Below, one piece after another: positions 18,469 through 26,425 of a stretch of 64,000 nucleotides of DNA (its first letter is position 1; each line of letters starts with the position of its first letter). The position numbers were made by a program, and so were the translations under genes. The stretch is taken from positions 388,782 to 452,781 of the forward strand of contig NZ_JAGGOT010000013.1 of the NCBI RefSeq assembly GCF_018614195.1, given 5' to 3'. The notes beneath the pieces were generated by a model, which saw only the letters and a program-made list of their open reading frames with translations, made no database searches and was not told the origin of the DNA. The stretch comes from Streptomyces sp. ISL-43. GTDB taxonomy: Bacteria; Actinomycetota; Actinomycetes; Streptomycetales; Streptomycetaceae.

Positions 18469-19605
18469 ATGCCCGCCGACCGGCCCGTATCGCTCGACGA
18501 ATACCCCATCCACCAGGCCCCGTTGTCGATGAAGCACCTCGTCACCGGCGACCGCAACGCCTACGACCGCTGCATCTTCCACGTCTTCGACCACGCAGGC
18601 CGAGCCGTCCTCATCCTCGGACTCGGCGTCTACCCCAACGCCGGCGTCATCGACGCCTACGCGACGCTCCGCCTGGGCGACGAACTCCTCGCCGTCCGCG
18701 CCTCCGACGCCCTCACCGACGACCGGATGAACCTCTCCGTCGGCCCGCTCCGCATCACCGTCGACGAACCCCTGAAGCGGATCACCCTCAGCTGCGCCGC
18801 CGACCCCGCCGACCCCGAAGGGCTCGCGTACGACATCACCTGGACCGCCGAGTTCCCCGCGCTCTGGGAGCCGCACCACACACAGCGCCGGGGCGACCGG
18901 CTCATCCTCGAAGGCCGCCGCTTCGTCCAGGCGGGCAACGTCACCGGCACCATCCGCGCCAAGGGCGAGGAGTTCGTCCTCGACGCCGCCGAGTGGACCG
19001 GCACCCGCGACCGCAGCTGGGGCGTGCGACCGATCCCCGGGGAGGACGGCGGCCGGGCCGCCGAGGAGCACCGGCCCGAGGGCTTCCACTGGCTCTGGAT
19101 ACCCGTCCGCTTCGAGGACCGCTTCCTGATGGTCATCGCCCAGGAGGACGCCGACGGCCACCGGGGCCTCAGCGAAGCCGTCCAGGTCTTCCCCGAAGGC
19201 AGCGGCCTGGGCGACGTCCAGCTCGGCTGGCCGCACACCGACATCCGCTACCGGCCCGGCAGCCGCCACCCCGTGAGCGCCGTCGTCCACCTCACCGACC
19301 CGGCCGGACGCAAACCCCTCGAACTCGGCGTGGAGATCCTGAACTCCTCCCCGCTCGCCGTCGGCGCCGGCTACCCGCCCGCCTCCGACTGGCAGCACGG
19401 CAGCTGGCAGGGCCGCGGCTGGACCGACCGCCGCGTGTACGACCTGTCCGACCCCGCCGCCCACCCCATGGCCGCCTTCGGGGTCACCGACCACTCGGCC
19501 CGCTTCACCCTCGACGGCCGCACCGGCTTCGGCATCTTCGAGCACGGCAGCTTCGGCCGCCACGACCCGAGCGGCTTCGCCGACTACGGCTCCGTGGCCC
19601 CGTAG
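18469..19605 (+). CDS. CrtC/AttH lipocalin-like protein
   Basis: This 378-aa protein lacks a signal peptide and membrane segments. It is beta-rich, with the landmark TRDRSWGVRP (about 183-192) and GFHWLWIPV typical of the hydroxyneurosporene-hydratase CrtC/AttH calycin group. A second beta sheet follows, ending in a G-rich stretch (TGFGIFEHGSFGRHDPSGFADYG). Members bind or hydrate isoprenoid or steroid-like lipids. Carotenoid activity is not implied, since no crt gene is present. The neighbouring APH-fold kinase (107 nt downstream) and acyl-CoA dehydrogenase point to lipid or steroid metabolism. The ATG follows GGAGG. Confidence 0.7.
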   Translation: MPADRPVSLDEYPIHQAPLSMKHLVTGDRNAYDRCIFHVFDHAGRAVLILGLGVYPNAGVIDAYATLRLGDELLAVRASDALTDDRMNLSVGPLRITVDEPLKRITLSCAADPADPEGLAYDITWTAEFPALWEPHHTQRRGDRLILEGRRFVQAGNVTGTIRAKGEEFVLDAAEWTGTRDRSWGVRPIPGEDGGRAAEEHRPEGFHWLWIPVRFEDRFLMVIAQEDADGHRGLSEAVQVFPEGSGLGDVQLGWPHTDIRYRPGSRHPVSAVVHLTDPAGRKPLELGVEILNSSPLAVGAGYPPASDWQHGSWQGRGWTDRRVYDLSDPAAHPMAAFGVTDHSARFTLDGRTGFGIFEHGSFGRHDPSGFADYGSVAP

Positions 19606-19711
19606 GAGCGGACCGCGAAGCCCGCGGGCCGGCCGGCTGACCGGCCGTCCTGCCGGGCCCGGCGTCCGCGGCACGGAAGAAGCAGCAGCCAAGCCAGAGA
19701 AGGGGTACCCC

Positions 19712-20815
19712 ATGGCAGGACCGGCACCACGCCCCCGCACCTCCACCCGCGAACCAGAGGAGCTCGGCCGGCGCCTCGCCGCCTGGCTCGACGCCGAACT
19801 ACCCGGCGCCAAGGTCGCCAACGTCTCGGTGCCCGGCTCCAATGGCATGTCCAGCGAGACCCTGCTCTTCGACATAGAGCACCCCGACGCCCCGATCCGC
19901 GCCTGCGCGCTGCGCCTGGCCGCCGATCCGGCCGCCTACACCGTCTTCCCCTCCTACGACATGCCCCGCCAGCACCGCGTGATGAGCCTGGTCGGTGCAC
20001 ACACCGACCTGCCCGTCCCGCGCGTGCAGTGGCTCGAAGAGGATCCCGGGCCGCTCGGAGCCCCGTTCTTCGTCATGGCCCGCGCCGAAGGCCGCGTACC
20101 GCCCGACGTGATGCCCTACACCTACGAGGGCAACTGGCTGCACGCCGCGACCGACGCCGAACGCGCCGTGCTCCAGGAATCGAGCGTCTCCCTGCTGGCC
20201 CGGCTGCACGACCAGTTCCCGCCGGAGGAAGCGGAGTTCCTCCTGCCGGAGGGCGACGGCAGCCCGCTGCGCCGCCACGTCGAGGCCCAACGCGCCTACT
20301 ACCACTGGGTGGTTACCGGCAAGTCCCGGTCCCCGCTGCTGGAACGGGCCTTCGACCGGCTCGAGGAGCTCTGGCCGGCCGACGAGGGCGGGCCGGCCGT
20401 CCTCAACTGGGGCGACGCGCGCATAGGCAACGTCATCTACGCGGCGGACGGGTTCGAGCCCGTCGCCGTGCTCGACTGGGAGATGGCGGCCTGCGCCCCG
20501 CGCGAGGTCGACCTCGGCTGGACCGTCTACCTGCACCGCTTCTTCCAGGACCTGACCGTCGGTTTCGGCCAGCCCGGTCTCCCGGAGTTCCTGCGCCGCG
20601 AGGACATCGAGAGCCGGTACGCACAACTCACGGGCCACACGCCGCGGGACATGGAATTCCACACCCTCTACGCCGCCCTGCGGCACGGGATCGTGATGCT
20701 GCGCATCGCCTACCGGCAGGCCCACTTCGGCGAGGTGGAGGTCCCGGCGGATCCGGACGGCCTGATCCTGCACCATGCCAGCCTGGCCGCCATGGTGCAG
20801 GGAACGTACTGGTAG
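19712..20815 (+). CDS. APH-fold phosphotransferase (ACAD10/FadE36-like)
   Basis: This 367-aa protein has the aminoglycoside-phosphotransferase/choline-kinase fold. The catalytic loop is NWGDARIGN (Asp235) and the metal-binding acid is Asp255 in VLDWEMAACAPREVDLGW. The N-terminal lobe has SGSNGMSSETLLFDI-like strands. Relatives include FadE36-type proteins and the ACAD10 kinase domain, which phosphorylate hydroxylated acyl-CoAs or sterol-like compounds. Antibiotic resistance is not indicated. It is probably cotranscribed with the calycin gene upstream. Confidence 0.8.
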   Translation: MAGPAPRPRTSTREPEELGRRLAAWLDAELPGAKVANVSVPGSNGMSSETLLFDIEHPDAPIRACALRLAADPAAYTVFPSYDMPRQHRVMSLVGAHTDLPVPRVQWLEEDPGPLGAPFFVMARAEGRVPPDVMPYTYEGNWLHAATDAERAVLQESSVSLLARLHDQFPPEEAEFLLPEGDGSPLRRHVEAQRAYYHWVVTGKSRSPLLERAFDRLEELWPADEGGPAVLNWGDARIGNVIYAADGFEPVAVLDWEMAACAPREVDLGWTVYLHRFFQDLTVGFGQPGLPEFLRREDIESRYAQLTGHTPRDMEFHTLYAALRHGIVMLRIAYRQAHFGEVEVPADPDGLILHHASLAAMVQGTYW

Positions 20816-20820
20816 TGCGC

Positions 20821-21267
20821 TCAGGCCGCCTGCGCGTGCTGCCGCATCTGCGGCAGCACCGCGGGCGCGGGCGTGCGTACCGGACGCGAGCCGGGGCCGC
20901 CGACGTGCGAGAACGGCTGCGTCCGCCAGTCCAGCCCCTGCGGCAGCGCCAAGTGCACGACGGGCTCCAGCTCCTGGGCCTCGTCGGTGCCGAAACCGAG
21001 GGTGGGCAGCGCGTCGGAGGCGGGCCGTCCCGTGCCCGCGCACACCGTGAGCCCGAAGGGGTTCCACGGGGTCAGGCAGAGAGCGTGCTGCGGCAGGTAC
21101 TCCTCGCCCGCGACGAGGGCGATCGACTGCCCGCAGTCGGGGCAGGTCGCGTGGTGGATCTCGAACCCCTCGGCGTATCCGAGGTAGTCGTCATCGTCGG
21201 CGTAGTCGCCCTCGACGGATTCCAGGGGCTCCGGTTCGATGCGACCGGCGCGCTTGGTGTTCAGCAT
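20821..21267 (-). CDS. Conserved hypothetical protein with one CxxC
   Basis: This 148-aa protein has an acidic N-terminal part (ESVEGDYADDDDYLGYAEG), one zinc-finger-like motif (CPDCGQ at about 42-47, then further cysteines in HALCL and VCAG) and a polar tail. It may bind one metal ion. I do not recognise a family name. The ATG at 21267 is preceded by AAGGGGGAG. It converges on the phosphotransferase with only 5 nt between the two stop codons, and no terminator is visible. Confidence 0.72.
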   Translation of the reverse strand: MLNTKRAGRIEPEPLESVEGDYADDDDYLGYAEGFEIHHATCPDCGQSIALVAGEEYLPQHALCLTPWNPFGLTVCAGTGRPASDALPTLGFGTDEAQELEPVVHLALPQGLDWRTQPFSHVGGPGSRPVRTPAPAVLPQMRQHAQAA

Positions 21268-21477
21268 GGATGTACTCCCCCTTGGGTGGGCCGGGCGGGC
21301 AGGTTCCTCGGCCACGGCCACCCCAAGCATTTCCCGCCACGCGGCACGAGTAACCACTTCCGGCCGCCGTACGCCCTCATACCCTTGTGGCCTTGGTCAC
21401 ATGCCTGCCGCAGATGCCACCTCAATCCGTGGACACGGCTGTGCCGGAAGCGGTTCAGGGCCGTAGGTTGTGCGGCT

Positions 21478-21927
21478 ATGAGCGCAATGGAGGAGCTGGA
21501 CCGCCAGATCGTGGATCTGCTCGTGCGGGACGGGCGGATGAGCTACACGGACCTGGGGAAGGCCACCGGACTGTCGACGTCGGCGGTCCATCAGCGAGTA
21601 CGCCGCCTGGAGCAGCGCGGGGTCATCCGCGGCTACGCCGCCGTGGTCGACCCCGAGGCCGTCGGGCTGCCCCTGACGGCCTTCATCTCGGTCAAGCCCT
21701 TCGACCCGAGCTCGCCGGACGACATCGCGGAGCGGCTGGCCGGGGTCCCGGAGATCGAGGCCTGCCACAGCGTCGCGGGCGACGAGAACTACATCCTCAA
21801 GGTCCGCGTCGCGACCCCGCTGGAACTGGAAGACCTGCTGGGCCGCCTGCGCACCCTCGCCCACGTCGCCACCCGCACGACGGTGGTCCTCTCCACCCCG
21901 TACGAATCCCGCCCGCCGCGCGTCTGA
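21478..21927 (+). CDS. Lrp/AsnC-family regulator
   Basis: This 149-aa regulator has an N-terminal winged helix (about 5-60: ELDRQIVDLLVRDGRMSYTDL, TSAVHQRVRRLEQRGVI) and a C-terminal RAM/ACT-like domain (about 70-140, ACHSVAGDENYILKVRV). Such proteins form octamers that sense amino acids. A TAGGTT box 8 nt before the ATG suggests a nearly leaderless transcript. No adjacent amino-acid transport or catabolism gene reveals the effector. Confidence 0.93.
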   Translation: MSAMEELDRQIVDLLVRDGRMSYTDLGKATGLSTSAVHQRVRRLEQRGVIRGYAAVVDPEAVGLPLTAFISVKPFDPSSPDDIAERLAGVPEIEACHSVAGDENYILKVRVATPLELEDLLGRLRTLAHVATRTTVVLSTPYESRPPRV

Positions 21928-22033
21928 TTCCTTCTCGACGCGCCGCTTGCACGGCTCGGCCCCGAAGGGCTTCCCCGGCTTCGCGCCGCTGCGCCGGACT
22001 CCGTCCGGCGGCCGCCGCACGACGAGCCGGACT

Positions 22034-22050
22034 CCGGGGCGGAGCCCCGG
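22034..22050. repeat. GC-rich intergenic hairpin of a common Streptomyces type
   Basis: A perfect 7-bp stem (CCGGGGC / GCCCCGG, loop GGA) is followed by TTTCGGGAAGGGGCGGG. This combination is dispersed in many Streptomyces intergenic regions. It lies 107 nt after the Lrp gene and may serve as a terminator. Confidence 0.5.
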
Positions 22051-22188
22051 TTTCGGGAAGGGGCGGGTAGGGAGCAGCGCCGCAGGCCCCCACGCGCACC
22101 GGCCGGCCCGCCCGCTCCAGCCCCGCGCCCGGAAGCGCGCCGTCGACGAACGGTGCGAGCACCCCGTCGAACAGGGGAAACTTCTCGC

Positions 22189-23820
22189 ATGACAGACCGC
22201 ACCGCCGACTCCGACTCCGCCACCGCCGCCGGAGGCACCCGCACGGTCCTCCTCCGCGGCGGAGAGGTCCACAGCCCCGCCGACCCCTTCGCCACCGCGA
22301 TGGTGGTCGAGCGCGGCCACGTCGCCTGGGTCGGCTCCGAGGGCGCGGCCGACGCCTTCGCCCAGGGCGTGGACGAGGTCGTCGACCTCGACGGCGCGCT
22401 GGTCACGCCCGCCTTCACCGACGCCCACGTCCACACCACCTCCGCCGGCCTCGCCCTCACCGGGCTGGACCTCTCCACGGCCGCCTCCCTCTCCGAAGCC
22501 ATCGGTCGCGTACGCGCGTACGCGGACAGCCGCCCCGCCGACCGGGTGCTCCTCGGCCACGGCTGGGACGCCTCCCGCTGGCCCGAGCGGCGCGCCCCCC
22601 GACGGAGCGAGCTCGACGAGGCCACCGGCGGCCGGCCGCTCTACCTCAGCCGCATCGACGCGCACTCCGCCGTGGTCACGACCGCCCTGCTCCGGCTCGT
22701 ACCCGGCGTCGAGGCGGTCACTGACGAGCCGCTGACCCGCGACGCCCACCACGCCGTACGCCGCGCCGCGCTCGACGCCCTCACCCCGGCCCAGCGCGCC
22801 GAGGCCCAGCGGGCCGCCCTCGACCGGGCGGCCTCCCTCGGCATCGGCTCCGTCCACGAGTGCGGCGGCCCCGAGATCTCCTCCCCGGAGGACTTCAGCG
22901 CCCTCCTGGAGCTGGCGCGCACCCACCCCGGCCCCCGCGTCTTCGGCTACTGGGCCGACCGGGACCTCGGCCGGGTCAAGGAGCTCGGGGCCGTCGGGGC
23001 CGCCGGAGACCTCTTCGTCGACGGCGCCCTCGGCTCGCACACCGCCTGCCTGCACGCCCCGTACGCCGATGCCGGCCACACCGGCACCGAGTACCTCGAC
23101 GCCCGGGTCGTCGCCGAGCACGTGGCCGCCTGCACCGAGGCGGGCCTCCAGGCGGGCTTCCACGCCATCGGCGACGCCGCGATCACCGCCGTGGTCGAGG
23201 GCGTCAGGGCCGCCGCCGACAAGGTCGGCCTCGACCGCGTCCGCGCCGCCCGGCACCGCGTCGAGCACGCCGAGATGATGAGCCCGGCCACCATCGCCGC
23301 CTTCGCGGAGTTCGGCCTCACCGCCTCCGTGCAGCCGGCCTTCGACGCGCTGTGGGGCGGCGAGGAAGGCATGTACGCCGACCGGCTCGGCGCCGAGCGC
23401 GCCCGCACCCTCAACCCGTACGCCGCCATGCTCAAGGCGGGCGTGCCGCTCGCCTTCGGCTCCGACGCCCCCGTCACCCCGCTCGACCCCTGGGGCACCG
23501 TCCGCGCGGCCGCCTTCCACCGCACGCCCGCCCACCGCATCTCGGTACGGGCCGCCTTCGCCGCCCACACCCGAGGCGGCTGGCGGGCCCTGGGCCGCGA
23601 CGACGCCGGCATCCTCGTCCCCGGGGCCCCGGCCGACTACGCCGTCTGGCAGACCGCGGAACTGGTGGTCCAGGCCCCCGACGACCGGGTCGCCCGCTGG
23701 TCCACGGACCCCCGCTCCGGCACCCCCGGGCTGCCTGACCTGACCCCCGGCGCGGACCTGCCGGTCTGCCTGGCCACGGTCGTCGGCGGCCGGGAGGTAT
23801 TCGTACGGCCACAGGGGTGA
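22189..23820 (+). CDS. YtcJ-type amidohydrolase
   Basis: This 543-aa metallo-dependent hydrolase has the HxH metal motif at residues 80-82 (DAHVH), further ligands in AGFHAIGDAA and VEHAEMM, and the catalytic aspartate region FGSDAPVTPLDPW. The composite beta-sandwich at both ends (LLRGGEVHSPADP; DYAVWQTAELVV) is typical. The family is broad (amidases, formimidoyl and N-substituted amide hydrolases), so the substrate is unknown. The ATG follows AGGGGAAA. A 26-bp stem-loop follows. Confidence 0.85.
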   Translation: MTDRTADSDSATAAGGTRTVLLRGGEVHSPADPFATAMVVERGHVAWVGSEGAADAFAQGVDEVVDLDGALVTPAFTDAHVHTTSAGLALTGLDLSTAASLSEAIGRVRAYADSRPADRVLLGHGWDASRWPERRAPRRSELDEATGGRPLYLSRIDAHSAVVTTALLRLVPGVEAVTDEPLTRDAHHAVRRAALDALTPAQRAEAQRAALDRAASLGIGSVHECGGPEISSPEDFSALLELARTHPGPRVFGYWADRDLGRVKELGAVGAAGDLFVDGALGSHTACLHAPYADAGHTGTEYLDARVVAEHVAACTEAGLQAGFHAIGDAAITAVVEGVRAAADKVGLDRVRAARHRVEHAEMMSPATIAAFAEFGLTASVQPAFDALWGGEEGMYADRLGAERARTLNPYAAMLKAGVPLAFGSDAPVTPLDPWGTVRAAAFHRTPAHRISVRAAFAAHTRGGWRALGRDDAGILVPGAPADYAVWQTAELVVQAPDDRVARWSTDPRSGTPGLPDLTPGADLPVCLATVVGGREVFVRPQG

Positions 23821-23851
23821 TCCGGGGGGCCGTGGTTCGGTAAGGGCGCCC

Positions 23852-23877
23852 GGACCCGGATAGGTTCGGCCGGGTCC
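23852..23877 (+). terminator. Hairpin after the amidohydrolase
   Basis: GGACCCGG and CCGGGTCC pair across a 10-nt loop, 31 nt after the stop. The rest of the 305-nt gap to ppm1 shows only a possible TAAAAT box at 24068-24073 and a short dyad CGTAC-AGGAT-GTACG at 24090-24104. Confidence 0.5.
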
Positions 23878-24125
23878 ACCACCGGACGTCCGTACCGGAC
23901 GGATCCGTCCGCTCAGCCGCGCCCGCGCCTCGGGGGCGAGGGAAGGTTTCGCCGGGCGGCGGGTGGCCTCAGGTCGGGGCCCGGCGGTCCAGTAGACAAC
24001 GGTCAGGCGGCCCGCAGCCAGCGGGAGCCGGTCCGGCCCGAAGGACCGCGGGCCCCGATCGCTGTTCTAAAATCATCCTCTGCGACACGACGTACAGGAT
24101 GTACGAGAACGCAAAAGGGGAATCA

Positions 24126-24896
24126 GTGAGCGACGGCGGACAGCGAAGCTACGGACCGCTCGGCACGGCCTTGGTGATCATTCCGACCTACAACGAGGCG
24201 GAGAACATCGGGCTGATCGTCGGCCGCGTCCGCGCGGCTGTACCCGAGGCCCACATCTTGGTCGCGGACGACAACAGCCCGGACGGCACCGGAAAGCTCG
24301 CCGACGAGCTGGCGGCCTCGGACGAGCACGTGCACGTCCTGCACCGCAAGGGCAAGGAAGGGCTCGGAGCCGCCTATCTGGCCGGTTTCGGCTGGGGCCT
24401 GGAGCACGGCTACGGCGTCATCGTCGAGATGGACGCCGACGGCTCCCACCAGCCCGAGGAGCTGCCCAGGCTGCTCACCGCGCTGGAGGGCGCCGACCTG
24501 GTGCTGGGCTCCCGCTGGGTGCCGGGCGGCCGGGTGGTCAACTGGCCCAAGAGCCGCGAGTTCCTCTCCCGGGGCGGGTCCACGTACTCCCGGCTGATGC
24601 TCGGGGTTCCGATCCGCGACGTCACCGGCGGCTACCGCGCCTTCCGTCGCGAGACCCTCGAAGGCCTCGGCCTGGCGGACGTGGCCTCGGCGGGCTACTG
24701 CTTCCAGGTCGACCTGGCCCGCCGGGCCGTCCGCAAGGGCTTCCGCGTGGTCGAGGTGCCCATCACCTTCGTCGAGCGCGAGTTCGGCGACAGCAAGATG
24801 AGCAAGGACATCGTGGTGGAGGCCCTGTGGCGGGTCACCCAGTGGGGCCTGAAGGAGCACGCGGACAAGCTGACCGCCAAGGTCCGCGGGAAGTAG
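24126..24896 (+). CDS. ppm1: Polyprenol phosphate mannose synthase (Ppm1)
   Basis: This 256-aa GT2 glycosyltransferase transfers mannose from GDP-mannose to polyprenyl phosphate, making the sugar donor for membrane protein O-mannosyltransferase (Pmt). Visible motifs are [22 protein letters not shown], the DxD region [14 protein letters not shown] and [10 protein letters not shown]. The S. coelicolor orthologue, SCO1423 as I recall, is required for glycoprotein formation and phage phiC31 infection. Unlike the mycobacterial enzyme, there is no fused acyltransferase domain. The GTG at 24126 was chosen because AGGGG precedes it; an in-frame ATG 27 nt upstream is less likely. Confidence 0.92.
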   Translation: MSDGGQRSYGPLGTALVIIPTYNEAENIGLIVGRVRAAVPEAHILVADDNSPDGTGKLADELAASDEHVHVLHRKGKEGLGAAYLAGFGWGLEHGYGVIVEMDADGSHQPEELPRLLTALEGADLVLGSRWVPGGRVVNWPKSREFLSRGGSTYSRLMLGVPIRDVTGGYRAFRRETLEGLGLADVASAGYCFQVDLARRAVRKGFRVVEVPITFVEREFGDSKMSKDIVVEALWRVTQWGLKEHADKLTAKVRGK

Positions 24897-24982
24897 CCCC
24901 GCCGCCCGCCGCCGCCCCCTAGGGGATGCCCGGTACCTCCGGCTGAGGACGTTTTTACACCGGCCCAGGCACACTGGGGGGT

Positions 24983-25570
24983 ATGACGACCGGAGTTCCG
25001 ACCTCTACGGCCCCCCGGCGGCGTTCGCCCGCCCGTACGATGCTTCCCCTGGCCATCGCGGCCTGGCTGATCCTGGAGATCTGGCTGCTCAGCCTGGTCG
25101 CGGGAGCGGTCGGCGGCGGGGCCGTCGCCCTGCTGCTCGTGGGCGGCCTGGTGCTGGGTGCGGTGGTCATCAAGCGGGCCGGGCGGCGCGCCTTCAAGAA
25201 TCTGGCGGACACCTTCCAGCAGGCGCAGGCCGGCAAGCAGCCCACCGCGCAGCAGCCCGGCTCGGGCAACGGCATGACCATGCTGGCCGGCCTGCTGCTG
25301 ATGATGCCGGGCCTGCTCTCCGACGCGGCGGGCCTGCTCTTCCTGCTCCCGCCCGTCCGGGCCTGGGCCGGGCGCCGGGCCGCCCGCTCGCTGGAGCGCA
25401 AGATGGCCTCCGCGCCGGCCGGCACCTTCGGCGACGCCTTCCAGCAGTCCCGCATCCACTACCCGGACGGCAAGGTCGTCCAGGGCGAGGTCGTCCGCGA
25501 GGACCAGCCGGGCGGACAGGGGCCGGCGTCCGGCCCGGAGAGCGGCTACCGCCCGCCGCTCACCCCCTGA
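24983..25570 (+). CDS. fxsA: FxsA-family membrane protein
   Basis: This 195-aa protein has the FxsA topology: two N-terminal helices (about 20-40 and 42-62), a further hydrophobic pair around MTMLAGLLLMMPGLLSDAAGLLFLLPP (about 97-122), and a hydrophilic C-terminus. LLMMPGLLSDAAGL is the family hallmark. Escherichia coli FxsA relieves phage T7 exclusion by the F plasmid; the physiological role in actinomycetes is unknown. It follows ppm1 by 86 nt and ends before a strong convergent terminator. Confidence 0.9.
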   Translation: MTTGVPTSTAPRRRSPARTMLPLAIAAWLILEIWLLSLVAGAVGGGAVALLLVGGLVLGAVVIKRAGRRAFKNLADTFQQAQAGKQPTAQQPGSGNGMTMLAGLLLMMPGLLSDAAGLLFLLPPVRAWAGRRAARSLERKMASAPAGTFGDAFQQSRIHYPDGKVVQGEVVREDQPGGQGPASGPESGYRPPLTP

Positions 25571-25628
25571 CCTGCTCCCGGTCCCTGGGAACGGACGGGA
25601 AGAACGGACGGGACGAACGAACGCGAAA

Positions 25629-25669
25629 GCCGAGGGGCCCCGCCACACTGTGTGGCGGGGCCCCTCGGC
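25629..25669. terminator. Bidirectional terminator, 19-bp perfect stem
   Basis: A 19-bp perfect inverted repeat with a 3-nt loop lies between convergent fxsA and rbpA, followed on the plus strand by a T-containing stretch. It is the strongest hairpin in the window. Confidence 0.93.
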
Positions 25670-25718
25670 TTCGTGCTGTCTTGCTGTGGTGCTGCTGTGC
25701 TGTGCTGTCGTCCGGCTG

Positions 25719-26093
25719 TCAGGCGGACTTGCGGCTGTCCCGCGGATGCACGGCAATGTTCATGGCGCCGGAACGAAGGACCGCCAGCCTCTCGGCCAGC
25801 ACTTCCTCCAGCTCCTCGCGGGTACGCCGCTCCATGAGCATGTCCCAGTGCGTTCGCGCAGGCTTGCCCTTCTTCTCTTCGGGCCCGTCCCCGTCAACCA
25901 GGAGTGCCATGGCGCCGCACGCCTTGCACTCCCACTCCGGCGGAATATCTGCCTCAACCGAGAACGGCATCTCAAATCGATGTCCGTTCTGGCATGCGTA
26001 CTCCACCGCCTGGCGCGGGGCCAGATCGATGCCGCGGTCCGTCTCGTAGCTGGTAACCACGAGCCGCGTACCGCGGAGAGCTCGCTCACTCAT
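25719..26093 (-). CDS. rbpA: RNA polymerase-binding protein RbpA
   Basis: This 124-aa actinobacterial transcription factor stabilises the complex of RNA polymerase with the principal sigma factor (HrdB) and promotes open-complex formation. The core has cysteines in YACQNGH and ECKACG that can hold zinc. The basic linker and the sigma-interaction helix (THWDMLMERRTREELEEVLAERL) follow. The start MSERALRGTRL is the family start. In S. coelicolor this gene belongs to the sigma-R thiol-stress regulon, and a matching promoter is visible upstream here. Confidence 0.97.
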   Translation of the reverse strand: MSERALRGTRLVVTSYETDRGIDLAPRQAVEYACQNGHRFEMPFSVEADIPPEWECKACGAMALLVDGDGPEEKKGKPARTHWDMLMERRTREELEEVLAERLAVLRSGAMNIAVHPRDSRKSA

Positions 26094-26154
26094 GAATCGT
26101 GCCTCCCGGGCTTGTCGCCCACAGGACAGGTGTCGCTGTCGTCGTCATCCGGTC

Positions 26155-26181
26155 AACGTCCGGTCGGCGGTATAGATTCCC
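26155..26181 (-). promoter_or_regulatory. Sigma-R promoter of rbpA
   Basis: On the minus strand GGGAAT and GTT are separated by exactly 18 nt. This matches the sigma-R (SigR) consensus GGGAAT-N18-GTT. It lies about 60 nt upstream of the rbpA start and agrees with the known thiol-stress induction of rbpA. Confidence 0.85.
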
Positions 26182-26244
26182 GCTCCGGGTCATGCGTCGC
26201 CCGTCGTGCCGCCCCTTGTTGTACCCACCAGTGCCCGTTTTGTC

Positions 26245-26262
26245 ACATCTGGCAGCAGATGT
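26245..26262. promoter_or_regulatory. 18-bp dyad in the rbpA upstream gap
   Basis: ACATCTG-GCAG-CAGATGT forms a perfect 7-bp inverted repeat. The 332-nt gap (26094-26425) also holds the sigma-R promoter and the terminator palindrome and no gene. A binding protein is unknown. Confidence 0.35.
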
Positions 26263-26385
26263 CACCCAGCGTCTTCGCTTCATCAGCACGCAGTAACGGT
26301 CCGCCTGGCAGGCCAAAGGCGTACACTACCGGCCCTTCGCTTGAACGTCGAAATTCGTTCCGAATTCGCGTCCAGGGCCCGTAGT

Positions 26386-26411
26386 GGATCCGGGCGGATC
26401 CGCCCGGATCC
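26386..26411. terminator. 26-bp perfect palindrome (three GGATCC boxes)
   Basis: GGATCC units alternate with GGGC and GCCC to give complete two-fold symmetry, 14 nt downstream of the minus-strand MFS stop. It is probably that gene's terminator, although as perfect symmetric DNA it could also be a protein site. Confidence 0.55.
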
Positions 26412-26425
26412 GGGTCGATCGCCGC

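Noticed and set aside
19712..20815. Aminoglycoside-resistance gene
   Set aside because: The APH fold is present, but the sequence resembles FadE36/ACAD10 kinases and the context is lipid metabolism.
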